From NCBI RefSeq assembly GCF_932526225.1, contig NC_064035.1, positions 15,736,469 through 15,800,468 on the forward strand: 64,000 nucleotides of DNA. Reading direction: 5' to 3'. Of the stretch, positions 35,595 to 48,600 are shown piece after piece; position 1 is the first letter of the stretch; the number at the start of each line of letters is the position of its first letter. The position numbers and the translations under genes were made by a program. Source of the stretch: Nematostella vectensis (Eukaryota; Cnidaria; Anthozoa; Actiniaria; Edwardsiidae). A model generated the notes under the pieces. The model worked only from the letters and a program-made list of their open reading frames with translations, was not told where the DNA came from and did no database searches.

Positions 35595-38500
35595 ATGGAA
35601 GAAGACGGTATTGTTGTGTTTTCGGGTAAGCTTGATTTAAAACAAAGCTAGATTTTGTAAGATATATAGCTATTCAAACATTGTATCTCATTGACTTATT
35701 CTTTTTTATCACAACTGTTTTGAAATGGGAGAATATAACGAAAAGGATAATTCACCTTCTTAATCATCTTTTTACGCGATATATATCACGAATATATTTC
35801 ATTAGTGTGTTAGGATACTGGCTTCACGTTCACGCATATTTTTTTATTCTTTTTAAAACTGAAGCGTCTTTTTGTTCTCGAACAACTGATAGAATTTATA
35901 GATTAGTGAACTAGACAATGTAAATTGATTCGGTTGAACCTTTCGTCCGTGAAACTCGGAGTTCCATTAGGGGCCCTTGAATCTGGTTTGCTTTTCATGA
36001 TGATTGCTCTCTTCCTAAGCAGTGTATAAGTACCGATTAACTTCAAATCATTTAGTTCGAATAGAATATTTGCTTTGTATGTGATGCGCAGACCACACCT
36101 TGAGAGGATTAATTTCTTTAATTTCTCATTGAGTATTCAAACATAGTATTTTTTTCATTGAAAAGATACTAATGCGTTAAAGTTATTTCAAAGCGGATTG
36201 ATGACAAAATTGCGGCTTTTTTACGTGCATTCTTTTCTTCATCTCACTAATGGTCACTTTTCCCCCACACTCGAGAGTGTTTTTGATTATTGCTATTCGA
36301 GCGCCGACGCTTCGAATATCGACGTTTTATCGTAAACACAAACCACAAGCGAACTATAATAACATTTCCGTCTAGTCGAACAATGTTTTCTTTACCTTCA
36401 GGGACTGAAATTGAAGGGAAGCATTTCCATATTTTCTATAAATGGGGCTCGTGTATCAACCTGTAAACATGTTTGGCTCATTTACTTTTGTTTGCCCTTA
36501 TAATGGAACAAGTAAAGAAAGTTTAATTTATTGTATGTTTTCAAAGCGCGCACTTTGGAAAAGAAATATAAAAGGTATAAAAGATAGATGTTGTGTGCAG
36601 GCTGAGGAAATGGAATTCTAGCGCGGAAGCTCTCTCAGGATGACAATCAGACCAACTCAAAACATCGAGACGAACATTCACTTCCTTCTAGCCCATCTTG
36701 CATATTGTATACTTCCCTTTCTATCCCTCGTCTTCGCTAATGCCATGCACCTAATACTAAGGGAGTTTAAGAGTCCCTGCTGAGGTCGTGGGGGTTGTTA
36801 TGATAAGTCCACCGGATTGCTTTGCGCATGTAGCATTTACTCATTTCTGTTATCGGGATATTTAGTTATGTAGAGGACGACGATAATCATCATTACGGCG
36901 TTTTTACTGATAGAGCGATAGGCCGATGTAGGATTTCCTGTGCTATTACAGCCAGTGTTGCCGCTAACAAGCTGCCCAGATCGCTAGTATCTAGATCACG
37001 AGTGATCACCACTCTGCGTTGCTAGCCGCTCTTTTTCCGCTGTACCTTTGTTCAATATTGCCTACGCTGTCAGTAGCAGATTTTAACGCTTCATTAGCCT
37101 TCTTCGTTTAAAGGTTTTGAGGTTACGATCTAACACATCATCTGTCGTCTGTAAAATCATCGGTAGAGCAAGCTCGCAGACTTAACTTATCACGTAGTGC
37201 CGACCTCCATAGGATCTATTCACACCGTTCTATTGTAAGTATCGGCAGATTCCCATTTTGATAATTCAACGATCACTTTAAAAATACAATGACAACAAAG
37301 TTTAGGTGTGGATTTTCGGGGTGTGCGACAACAAAGGCCACCGAAAAAAACACTATTACGTCTAGATAATTTAGATAAAACAGTTAATTGATTTTTTCCC
37401 CACATTCAAAGGAAATAGCTGGGGTTTTTAATACTTTCATTAACCTTGGTTAAAATCGATAGCAAGATAGTCCCTATTTGTGGCAAGAATCCGCTAGTTT
37501 ACTATCTAAATAAAAGCAGAGGTGCGACATTTTATGTGTGAAAAATATAAAGCTCAAAACTCGTAAATAAGCCGTAAATAATATCAGAATCAGCCTAAAT
37601 TGACAATAACCCATTAGATCGCCAAATTACATCTCATTACGATGTCATCTAAATGTCGTACTGAAGCGCAACAATACTTAGTTATATTACGGGCTTTTTT
37701 CTATTATAGAATATTACGCGACTTACACGTACGCCCTTCAGTTGCGCTATTCCTAACTCGAGTATGTATAGTGTATTATAGACACCGGGATCTCTCGATG
37801 CGCATTTTGTGTGCATTATACAACACAATGGCAGTCAAGAGGCGTATGCACTTGGGAAACAGCAAGTGCATACTTGTTGATAGCCTGTAGGCTTTTCTTG
37901 ACACCTTTAACGTCTTAGCCTTTCATACGGTCATGACCTATTTTGAGCTGCTCTTTTGACTCGTTTTGTGTATAGACCGACTGAAATGCGTGATAGCTGT
38001 GGTGTACAATAAGCAGAAGAGCCTTATTACGAGCGCCGATTATTAAGAAAACTCGCAAGTGAAATCATTGTTGGTATCTGTAGCATGAACCCCGTACCCG
38101 CAGAAAATCACAGTTAAAAGCAGGGGTTGTAATAATTTTATTTGCTTTCCGCTTTAACATCTCAATGAATAGTTCATATAGTACTGGAACCGCTACTACA
38201 AAAAATGACAGCATTCCTCATTATGAAAGCACTTTTTAAATTCGACAGATGTTTCCATCATTTACAAATTCCGATAGGCCAAGTACTGAAGAAACAGGGT
38301 TTATCAGGCTAACATTTAAACAAAAAGTACCTTAATTTTCCATAAAATACATTCGCGGGCAAGTTTGAAAAGGTTTCGGAAAAACGTCCGAAGCTTTTCC
38401 ACCGTTTTTTAATGAGAAATTCGTAGGATTTTGGAATGGGTATTTAAAGGGGCTGAGAAGTTTGAAGTCTGGTTGGTTAACCTTGATTACAGGGTACTAT

Positions 38501-39953
38501 AGTTTACATGTCAACCACATGTCTATTGAGTCAAGAGGCAACGACTTATTGAGTCAAGCGTATATCTATTAACCCCCGAATCTTCTGGGTGATACTTACC
38601 CTTATTCTACTGATAAATACAAAAAGGCCAAATAGTCAGTTATCAGTTGTAATGTTTTTGCGTCTCGCGCCACTATTCTGATGTAAATAAGCTTGTTACT
38701 ATTCACCTTCTTCAGTCTGCTCTAAGTCTTTTTAAAGACGCAAATCGAATTCCAGTTTTTGGTGTATTGTATTATTATCTTGTTCTACAGAGTTATACTA
38801 AACCTTGTTCTTGTTGATTTCAGGTACGATTCAGCCCACCATCGCGATGATAAATGTAACTGGGGCGTGTCCAAATGAAACATGGTGTCACGGAACACCT
38901 GCCAACGTGACTATGGACCATGCACACCAGCCGCTGCACGTGGTGTTTAAGATTTTCCAAGCGATGATCACCATCCTTATCATCATCTTCGCGTTACTGG
39001 GCAACATACTTGTGGTGTACGCATTTTGTAACTACCACAGGCTGCGCGCTAATGTGACCAACTATTACATAGTCAGTCTGGCGTTCTCTGACATCCTCAC
39101 TGCGGGGCTGGTGGTGCCATTTGAGCTCGACCAGACTATAAGAGACGGTATCTGGACTCACGGGCGAATCACGTGTCAGTTATGGACCACGCTGTACCTG
39201 CTGGTTGTACCCGGATCGATCATTAACTTGTGCGCTGTTACGCTCGACAGATTCATCGTTTTGCACATGCCATTGCGGTACACGACTATAATCACGCCAA
39301 GGAAGGCTATAGTCGCGATAGTCTGCCTATGGACATACGCTCTGGTGACGGCGTGCCTTCCTGTGTTAGGGTGGAAGGACCAGAACTACGACTACATTCT
39401 GTTCAACGCGTGTTACTTTCCATTACTCCAAGAGTACGTCATGCTCATCAACATCACCAACTTTCTCCTGCCTATGATCTTTATGGCTGTATTCTGGTCC
39501 TTAATCTTTAAAATTGCCAAAAAGCACCAGAGGCGCGTCAAGAAGCTAGAACGCAGTATGTCCATGGTAGAGACGACAATGTCGCTTAGTATCAACGGCA
39601 ATGAAGCGCAAAATGGGCGACCAAGTATGAGTGAGGGCGGCAAGAAGAAGACGATCCGTAAGCACCTGAAAGGGTCTAAGTATATCGCTATCATAGTCGG
39701 GACCTTCTTTATTTGTTGGCTGCCTTACACATTGTTAAGTCTTGGAGTATCTATTTGCGGGACAAAATGCTTCCGGGGGACACCTCGGGAGGTCCATAAT
39801 ATTCTTTTGTTGATGGGCTATCTGAATTCTGCACTGAATCCGTACATGTACTCCTTTCACGATAGACAATTCAAAGAGGCATTCAAGAACATTCTGTTCA
39901 ACATACAAAGCCATAAAGTGTGGGATCTCTTACGGCGCGGCAATAACGAATGA
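35595..39953 (+). CDS. Orphan rhodopsin-family (class A) G-protein-coupled receptor
   Basis: Exons 35595-35625 and 38824-39953 join in phase (G|GT) to give 386 residues; without the first exon, the ATG at 38847 gives 368. The N-terminus is short, with N-glycosylation sequons (NVT, NET, NVT). Seven membrane segments follow: GN in TM1, LAFSD in TM2, CQLW at the start of TM3, DRF in place of DRY at its end, a Trp in TM4, an ICL3 of about 60 residues rich in Lys/Ser, FFICWLPY in TM6 and NPYMY (fits NPxxY) in TM7. The residue at 3.32, counting seven from the TM3 Cys, is Tyr, so the Asp that binds amines is absent. It resembles adenosine/melatonin/amine-like cnidarian receptors, but the ligand is unknown. 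The exon 1 assignment rests on gtaagc, phase and position only; the receptor identity is firm. Confidence 0.88.
35626..38823 (+). other. Proposed GPCR intron 1
   Basis: It runs from gtaagc at 35626 to gttgatttcag at 38823. The content is AT-rich, with no repeat or ORF I can support; the ORFs at 37220-37405 (-) and 37642-37890 (+) look random. Confidence 0.45.
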
Positions 39954-41912
39954 CATTCAAGAATGTATTCTGAGGCTTGAAGAAGGCCTTTTCACGAAGG
40001 AATTGCTTAAAGATGAATCTGAACACACAGACGAGCACCTCTAGTGCTTATCCACTTGTTGAGCCTTACAAGTGGACACACCAGTCATAAATTCGACTAT
40101 GTCCTAGATATTTAGATTTGTGACATTCATGCGGCCTTATTACACAAAGGAAGAATCAACATTGCTTCATGAAAAAGTTCACTCAAACTGAAGGGAAGAA
40201 GGTGCTTCGTTGCAGAGCATCAACAGAGACGTTTCATAGAGCTCAAAGTATTTAAAGTACATAAAATAGTGTCCTGTCTGAAACAGGTGAAAATGAGCGC
40301 CTACTACTACGACTGGCAAGCGCCTGACGACCATTTATCAAGTCTGCCCCTCTTAATGGATGATCACACAGAAAACACTGTCTATTTTCGTGTGTTGAGA
40401 TGGATAGGGTACAACGCTGTTTCTATTACTCACAGCTAAAGCTTTACACACAAACAGACATATAGAAGAAAAGATTGGATGGTCTGTATTGACACTCGAT
40501 GACACGCTCATTGTACTTTCTCAAGTGTAAAGTTTGGCCATAGGTCGGAATCTTTTTTTATGATATTGTATATGATTATGTACATGATTATCGGCCATCA
40601 CTTCATTTCCACCTAGTTAGACGATGCTGCGCCAGATCCGCGTTTACTGTATTCGTTGCTAAAATGACGTTCTCATGGTAACCATCGAGGATATGATAAT
40701 GCACACTTATCAGGCGCGTAACTAGGGTGGCACAGGGAACGCGCTTACCCCCTTCCCCCTCAGCAGTCTTTTTTCCTTTAGAATCGCGAAATCTAAAACG
40801 TCTCATGTGTCTCTTCCTGCGCGTCCCCCCTTGTCAAGTCCTAGCTGCGCGCCTACAAATAACTACATTGGTCAAGTAATGAGAAAGAAACATGTGATGT
40901 CTATATGTAAAACAAAAAAAGAGATGTTTTTCCTGCCAATAATCATAGTAATATATTATTTTATGAATTGTCCATAAAAAGAGGAAAAGCGTTTTTATGA
41001 AGGGGTATGTCAATGTATCAAAACTTAAAAGTTAATTATAATTAAATATTCCTCATCCGGAGTCGTGTGGTTACGTAGACCGACGAGCGTCTATAAGGAA
41101 GAAGGGAAGGGAAGACCCTAAAATCCCATTTAGACAGGGAAAACAAACAAACAAACAAACTTATTTTTAGACCGCAGCATAGCCTCCTTTCTGTAGCATA
41201 TCTTCAATGTAAATGATTGAATTAAAATTTCACCCTTTAACTCATCGACTCGTGGCTATTTCTAAGCCTACTCTCTCTACTCTATTTATTTTTTATTTAT
41301 TTACTTTTTACCGCCCGTCAAAGATTTTTTTTCTTGTTTGGCTTGAGAACCGTGTTAGTGTTTTTAAAGAAATCCAAACTTGCTGCGATTCTGCTACTCT
41401 GGGTGTTTCACCTGAAATTATCTCGTTTGGCTTTGGAATGAAAAGATCCTCGTGATGTAGTTCTTCTCATATCCCATAAGATGGTTTACAAACAAACATG
41501 GCGGCCAGGGTGATATCAGCATTTTAAGTTCTTATTTAGCCTTTGCATTTCCTCACAAACACAAAAAAAAGAAGGAAAAACGCATTGCCAGGAGGTCTCT
41601 TTGCATTTCGAATAGAGGTGGTGATATATATACAGAAAATTTTGTCTCAAATTAACAAATAAACTACATGAACGACAACATAAATTGTAACAATATTTTT
41701 CTTATGATATAGGTGTAACCAACCACTGAACTGCACTATCAAAGTCACCAGATTTTATTTGTGTAAACAGCAAATGGATATGGTTAAATTTTGTTTTAGC
41801 AAAACCAATACAGATACCAGCAATCGAGCACCAGTCCTTTCTCGGTCCCCATTGCGTCACCGCTAGCTCATTCATTGAAAAATAATATCACTGATTCTGA
41901 ATCAAAACAAAG
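39954..41912. other. Intergenic between GPCR and BTB-PHR gene
   Basis: It contains the GPCR 3' UTR, an AAAC microsatellite (about 41143-41160) and, at 41490-41507, a YY1-like AACATGGCGGCC motif that may mark a transcription start. No further gene is seen. Confidence 0.5.
41143..41160. repeat. AAAC microsatellite
   Basis: About four to five AAAC units. Confidence 0.8.
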
Positions 41913-43223
41913 ATGGCGTCCCAAGTGGCAGGCATCGACTTTGAAAAGTGGCAGCTAAAAGTCACCACGGTTCGTGAGCGAAATGAGTTCATGTTCAACA
42001 ACGAGCTTTTGAGTGATGTTCATTTTCTGGTGGGTAGTAAAAAAGCTCGAATTCCCGCTCATAGATATGTTCTAGCTATCAGTAGCCCTGTTTTTTTCGC
42101 TATGTTTTTCGGGCGAATGGCGGACGACACGAAAGAGATCCCAGTTGTGGACACTGAAGAAGAATGTTTCACGGAGCTTTTGCGCTATGTCTACACGGAT
42201 AAATGCTTGCTGACGTTGGATAACGCTTTAGGAGTTCTGTATCTTGGTAAAAAGTACTTGTTATCGGTCCTTGTAAACAAGTGCGCGGCGTTTGTGGAAA
42301 AACACTTGAACCCCGACAATGCACTCACTGTTTTGTGCCACTCGCGGTACCTGGGAGAGAAGTGTTTGGAGGAAAAGTGCTGGGATATTATTGATGTCCA
42401 CACTGCTAAAGTTTTGCAATCTGAGTATTTTGCTGAGTTAGATATGGAGACGCTGTTGTTGTTGGTTCAAAGAAGTTCTCTTAGCGTAAAGGAGATTTCC
42501 CTGTTCCATGCAGTGAAGTCCTGGGCTGAGGCCGAGTGCTATAGAAAAGACATAGAACCAAGTCCCCAGAACCAAAGATCCGTTGCAGCTGAAGCATTGA
42601 AGTATATTCGTTATCCCGTTATGTCCCCGGTGGAGTTTGCTGACGAGGTTGCACGCTGCGGGCTACTTACAAGCGAAGAGACAACGAGTGTGTTTTTATT
42701 TTTCCTATCAAGCTTTGAAACCAAAATCTCGTTTACTAATGCCCCAAGAGTACCCAGACCTTTGGCCGCTCAAAAGACGTATAGATGCTCCCGCTTTAAA
42801 AGCTGCTGCGGAAATGACTGGTTTTGCGATACAAGAAAGCACGATGGAATCAAATTTATGACTGACCGCCGCATGTACATAAAGGGAGTGGGTCTTTATG
42901 GTGCTAGCAAGACAGAAGGGGACTATAAGACAACGGTTGAATTAAAAGAACAGGACAGAATTCTCGCTCAGACTAAAGCAACTTATTCTTCATTCACACA
43001 CGACTTAGTTTGTGACATACTATTCGATGAGAGTATTGCAATAGAGAAGAATATAGTTTATACGATAACAGTTTTGCTTAAGGGACCTTGCTCGCTAAGT
43101 GGAACAAACGGGCAGCGTGAAGTTCTGGTCGAAGGAGCTAAATTCACATTTTTAGAATACACGAGCCCTAATGGTACTTCACTATCTGCAGGACAGATAC
43201 CCGAAATAATTTTTAATTTTTGA
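41913..43223 (+). CDS. BTB-BACK-PHR domain protein (BTBD1/2/3/6 type)
   Basis: A single uninterrupted 436-residue frame begins with ATG in a good context (caaagATGGCG). A BTB/POZ domain covers roughly residues 33-135 (LLSDVHFLVG, IPAHRYVLAISSPVFFAMFF, VDTEEECFTELLRYVYTD). BACK covers about 140-250 (ISLFHAVKSWAEAE, IRYPVMSPVEFADEVA). A PHR beta-sandwich covers about 285-436 (GIKFMTDRRMYIKGVGLYG, YTITVLLKGPCSLSG, AKFTFLEY). Family members act as substrate adaptors for cullin-3 ubiquitin ligases; BTB binds CUL3 and PHR recruits the substrate. The length matches BTBD6-like proteins. The lack of introns may indicate an old retrocopy or lineage expansion. Which of BTBD1/2/3/6 is closest cannot be decided by eye. 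Confidence 0.92.
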   Translation: MASQVAGIDFEKWQLKVTTVRERNEFMFNNELLSDVHFLVGSKKARIPAHRYVLAISSPVFFAMFFGRMADDTKEIPVVDTEEECFTELLRYVYTDKCLLTLDNALGVLYLGKKYLLSVLVNKCAAFVEKHLNPDNALTVLCHSRYLGEKCLEEKCWDIIDVHTAKVLQSEYFAELDMETLLLLVQRSSLSVKEISLFHAVKSWAEAECYRKDIEPSPQNQRSVAAEALKYIRYPVMSPVEFADEVARCGLLTSEETTSVFLFFLSSFETKISFTNAPRVPRPLAAQKTYRCSRFKSCCGNDWFCDTRKHDGIKFMTDRRMYIKGVGLYGASKTEGDYKTTVELKEQDRILAQTKATYSSFTHDLVCDILFDESIAIEKNIVYTITVLLKGPCSLSGTNGQREVLVEGAKFTFLEYTSPNGTSLSAGQIPEIIFNF

Positions 43224-45171
43224 TGATAGAATAGCAGAATTTTTGTGTGTGTGCCAGGTGGCGTGAAACAAGCGTCAGTGTTTAGATTATATATTGAAAT
43301 GTGGAAGTAAGAACATGTAGGAAGCGAAATTAGATTTTTTTATTCTTTATGCCCTCGGGGTGCTTTTTCAAAGAGTCATTTAAAAGCATCGGATGCTTCT
43401 CGCTTGTTGTATATCTTGGATACCGGTTAATATTACTAGAATACAGAAACTTTATGGAAATGTTATTTGATTTTTATCGAGACCTTCGACGGCTTGTGTT
43501 ACATCAAACTTCCAAAATGCAAACATTTACAAATGTTTACACCTATACTACAGGTTGTTTTAAGAAGGCTTTGGAGTAGTTTGCCACAAAAAGGTCACTT
43601 AAATTTCTAAAGCTGGTACCAACCAGTGAATTTTGAATATTGAATTATATGCTAATTCCTATTTAACTTTATAAATAACGGTAAGGATCACACGAAAATG
43701 TCTTTTCAAAGAAATTCAGCGGGAAATGATAGTATTTCAGTTTTCTTTTCCTTTTTCTTCGTCTCCACCTTATTCTCCACCAAATATTCTGTTGTTATTT
43801 CTTATATTTAACTTGTATTTTTTGTCAATATTCAAATAATCAATCCCGGCTTTGTTCGAAGTCATTTGCATTTTGTTTTTTCATTTGTTTGTACACTGTA
43901 ATCTTTCTATGTATATATATATTTCCAAATTTGTAAAAAATGTATCTTGGGAAACCTTGTGCTTCAAAAAGGTTATTTTTACTGTTTCTAGAGAATTTCT
44001 TCATTTATTCCCTTCCAAGGTAAAGAAGTCTCCTCTTGTTATCAGGTTGTCAGGGAAACGTGATCACTTCATAAGAAGGGAGCAAGGAGAAATAGAAAAT
44101 AGAAAATATGAATTTGCTTATAGGTGGTAGTCATCCGCTAGCTGCTATAAAATATTTTAAAGATTAGAAAACGCTGTGTTTCCATTTATATTCATCTTAA
44201 CCGGCTTGCTGATACAAATTAACAGTTATGAAAAGTTCGCCAGTCGTTAGATCTAGATAGTTTGACAAAATACTTACTTATGTAAAGACATAGAGCAAAT
44301 AAATGATGTGGAAAATTCGACTTTGGAAAAAAAATAAAAACTTTTTTTTTCGCAAAGGCCAGTGTAGGCGCAAATTCCGGGGACTGTTTTACACTACATA
44401 CAAGTTTTAAACTTTTTTTTAGATTTTGTTTCACTGCTATTTCATAATCCAAAAATGTTCATGGACTTTCCAATCCCTTCGCGGCCACAGTTCCACAGGA
44501 AGTCTTTTTCTCAATACTACCACCAGCTGCAATCACGTGACATTCCACAGCCCTGTAATGGCACATATTTTTTAAGGTCACATGGGTTGCGTGATCAGAC
44601 TTGCTAAGGCGAACCAATGCGCATATTGGCGCAAACCCGTGTTGCTTGCACGCATGCGTCTGTGGGCAATTTTCTGACCGCTCTGAAATTCAAGAACTTG
44701 TGTGAAATAAAGGGTCCCAAAGGCACTTCCTTACCCTAATTTTCCGCGTCTTTATTTTCGCTAAAATTTTATCAGCACATTTCGCGAGTCTCTAATTTCG
44801 CGATCGCGAAGAAAAATTGTATTTGTGGGGGGTTTAAATTAGCGAATTTAAAGTGACTTTTTTCGTTTTACCAAAAAAAAAAAGAAAAATGAAACAGGAC
44901 CAATATTTTGAAGCAAAACCAACACGTTCCTTTTAAAAGTCAGTCTTATAATCCTTAAAATTATCTTCGGCCGTATTACACAAGTAACAAATGTTTAACA
45001 ACCTCTATGTAAAGACTGCTCGTGCAAGTTGAGCTTTTGAAAAACTGAATCACTCGTGAAAAAAAATATCTGGCATACACATGAACAACGTTTGATCTCT
45101 TGATCTTAAATGGCGATGGTTAACAATTTTTCTGTAAGGAAAAAGTAAAAAAAAGGGCTTAAGTAACTTAC

Positions 45172-45238
45172 CAATGGAGTGCGAGAAGTTCCACAGGAGC
45201 AAAAATGCTATGAAACAGCTGAACTTTGGCATAAACAT
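45172..45238 (-). other. Possible first coding exon with signal peptide
   Basis: On the minus strand, ATG at 45238-45236 opens MFMPKFSCFIAFLLLWNFSH then SI, with a hydrophobic core like a signal peptide, and meets a perfect gtaagt donor in phase 1. A possible second exon (44278-44383) is weak. The gene, if real, would lie downstream of the acyltransferase-like gene and in the same orientation. It may be chance. Confidence 0.25.
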
Positions 45239-45592
45239 CGGAATAGCAAAGGTATTTGTTTCTTTGACGAGTGATTTCTCTGTGACGTAATTTAATTAGC
45301 GTAGTATATAGCGCGCGAATGACTTGGGTTCGAATAGCTCTTCAAACAAGGCCCGGTGTAAATACTCATCATACAAGCAAGGGAGTATATGTTGTACCAT
45401 TCAACTTCCAAACAAATACATATGGCAGAAAATGATCGTTAGGTGCCCTTCAATGCTCCTTTTTATTTTTTTCCTAATCTAAAAAGAAAATTATCCTATG
45501 ATACGGCAAGTATCAACTCTAATTTAAATTCTTGATAGGTTTTAGTGTGCAAGTTTAAAAATGTCAGAGTTGTGAAACATTCTAATCCAAAA

Positions 45593-45598
45593 TTTATT
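45593..45598 (-). promoter_or_regulatory. Polyadenylation signal of the acyltransferase-like gene
   Basis: AATAAA on the minus strand, about 70 bases after the stop codon at 45666-45668. Confidence 0.55.
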
Positions 45599-45665
45599 GG
45601 GATCAGCGCTACATCTGAGATTAAAAAAAAAATTATCAAAAGTCTAGGTCCTCAATGGTCCTCTG

Positions 45666-48600
45666 TTATTCGTGGATAATATTGTAGACTAGGTCGAGTG
45701 CCTTGTTGAGCTCGTTGAAAAACTCCTGGTGCCGCCCGTGGCTGGGATGTTCAGCCCCAGTGCTTATGGTGATACTGATGTTGTTATCGCCCATTAAGTA
45801 ATGAAGAGCCATTGCTAAAACAAAAAAGACCACAGGCGTAATTTATAGTAATAATAGTGGACTGCAATGTACTGAAGTTAGGACTTATAATTTAGGGGGG
45901 TTTTATACCTCAAAATTTATAAGAAATTCTGTAAAATTTCCCCGAAACTCACCATGTGGTCAGTTCGTGATGTCCTTGATGCTCATGTGAAGTTTAAAAA
46001 AATCTACCTTCAATCCACCTCTCCATGTAAAAGAAAAGTCTTTTGAGGTATAAGAACCCTATATTATAAGCCCTAACTATTGTACATTGAAGTCCACTAA
46101 CAATACGCTTGGGCTACCTGTGATACTGACATTTATTTGAGGAGGCGGACGCCAGTAGGGCAGGATTCTTTTGTATCTATTTGTTTCCATCTCGTGATAG
46201 AAGCTTAGCGCAAAAGGGTGTCATCTTGGTGTTTGTCGGGCAGTCCACCCACACTGGAGATAGGTCATCATCTACTTCAATCTATGTATGCTTTTGAGGT
46301 GACAATGATAATTTCTGCGCATGCAAAAGAGTTAAATAGTGCAAAAGGGTGCTATCTAAAAAGAATACTCACCATCTTTTCCTAAAAGACACTTGACACC
46401 CACACGCCCTATTGCCTCGATAGCAGGATTCCATCCAGGATTCGACACAAAGTTTTGCGCAGTTGCAGGGGGGAGGATGTCAACTGACGGGCCCCTAAAG
46501 TAATCCACCATCCACTGTTGTACGATTTGTCGCAAGCTTTTCTCTGGGCTAGCCTTTCGGGGCAGACGTGTTTTTAGACCAAGGACCCTGTAGAGAGCGT
46601 CTAAATGCCACAAATAAACGTCCCCACATTTGTTTGCCATGAGATCGTCTCGATAACCCTGAATTGCTGCCTTAAGCAGCGGCTTTAAATTCCTTTTTTC
46701 ATTTCCACCTGGCATTGTCTCTTTATCATCCATACTGCGCGAAGCAGAAGTGATAAATTCTCTCATGGTAGCGTTGTTAGTTTCCATCCAGGCTGTACCC
46801 CCATAGCGATAATGCCTACAAGGATTGAAAACAAGCGCAATATTTTCCAGCCAACTTATTATCATCATAATTATCATCATGATCGTCGTCGAGATAATCA
46901 CTATTTTTTGTCGTCATCGTCATCTTTATCATATTTATCACGTTCGTCTTCGCCGTCATCGTCATAACCATCACCATCATTGTGGTCGCTTTAGATAACC
47001 TTTTGAGAATGCCCAGAAGATCATCACATCGTGATTTTCCTCCACAATCATACTACTACCTCACCTCCGGTTAAAAATAGCGATAATAATAATGATAATT
47101 ATTTACCTGAGGTTAACAATCTCGAAAACTTCCATGGACCTGCCGCTCATACGCAGTAACGCCAATTGTAGAGCTGTGTTAAAGGTTCCTGCCGGACTGA
47201 CTCGCAGCTTAATTAAACTTCGGCGAGATATCCCGCTTCGCAGATTAAACGTACTAGGTACCAAGGGCGCAAAGGGCCCCGTGCCCTCCCTGGTGCGTAA
47301 GTATTTGTCGATGCGTCGTCTGTAGTGTCCATCTGCGGTGTCGTCCCATAAGAGCATGCGTGGTGACTTCAGCTCACGCAGCTGGATCTGGTCTAGAACA
47401 TTCGATAGCTGTTTTCGATACACTTTATATATTATTGGTAGGATTTTTTTTTTGCTGAAATCGATAGCGAATTGTGTGGGGGGAAATCTTAGAACCAACT
47501 CTCACAAAAAGGAATGGGGGAGGGTAAATGGAGGGGAGAAAGGGTAAATAAATAAAGAGGCTTTCAGACGGTGAAGCTACATTGTTTTTTCTTATTACTA
47601 TACCCTCATTATGGCTACGCCCTTGCGTACCGTCTAGACCCTACCCTTATTGCTACCCTACTTCACATTTCGTATTGCTATCCGAACCTATTTCCAAATA
47701 GCATCACTTACTACTTCGTTGCCCTGGCATTCGATTTGAAATTCTCACTACCGCCACTATAGATTAATCCACAAGATATAAACCATTGTCATCATACTAG
47801 CTCTACACCTACCATCATCTCTTACACTAATCTTTCCCCAAGCTCTTTGCCATGTAATACCCCACCACTAACCCATTCCCTACAACTATCTTTTTTACTT
47901 ATTTCCCCCCATTCTACCTTAAAATAGAGACCGACAATTACCATGTGTCTCGATATTCTCCTCCAGCACGGATCGTAGAATTTGCTCCTCTTTCTCTAGG
48001 ACTTTCTCCACAAAAGCAGACGCCACTGTGCCCGTTACCCCAGCAAAGTAATTCATGAGGAAACCGGCCACGCCGTTCTGAAACACAACCAGGCTGACGC
48101 TCTTGTCGTACCATCTGTTGAAACTGTTCTTTGATTGTACACAGTAAAGAGTTTCATTTGCCAGTCGAGGAGAATCGTCTGGGTCCAGTGAGACTACAAA
48201 CAACGAGTCCCTAATTACGCATAAGTTATAAATATTGTTGTCGCTTATACATTTAAGCCCTTGTTCCTCCCTAAAGCGATCAGCAGACTTCAAAGCAGTT
48301 AAAGCTCCAACATAAAGCGCCGATGAGGTGTGCCTTGAATGGAAGATTTTCTCGAGCTGACGCTGCAAAAGAAGGTAATGAGAAAACATGTTCAATGAGG
48401 GCACGTTAGTTTGCCTCTTGAAAAAATATAACTTCTCATAGTTGTGCCACAACGGCATCTTTCAAGTGCAAGGGCGGATACAGGAAATGGGCGTCACTTG
48501 TGGGCCCCAGGCGTCTCCTTCATCCCCCTTAATATGTATTCTTCGTACCCCATGAAACATTAAAAAAAATTTCTAGTAGAATTTTCGTAAGCTTGATAAT

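Larger units (their letters stand above)
43224..45665. other. Intergenic, AT-rich with possible repeat remnant
   Basis: No supported gene apart from the possible first exon at 45172-45238. The block at about 44740-44860, with repeated TTTTCGC/CGCGAA words, looks like an interspersed repeat fragment. Confidence 0.4.

Noticed and set aside
45300-45360. GGTTCGAATAGC, like a tRNA B box
   Set aside because: No matching A box, acceptor stem or anticodon arm could be found around it.
47092-47547. Plus-strand ORFs at 47092-47325 and 47338-47547
   Set aside because: Antisense shadows of acyltransferase-like exon 5.
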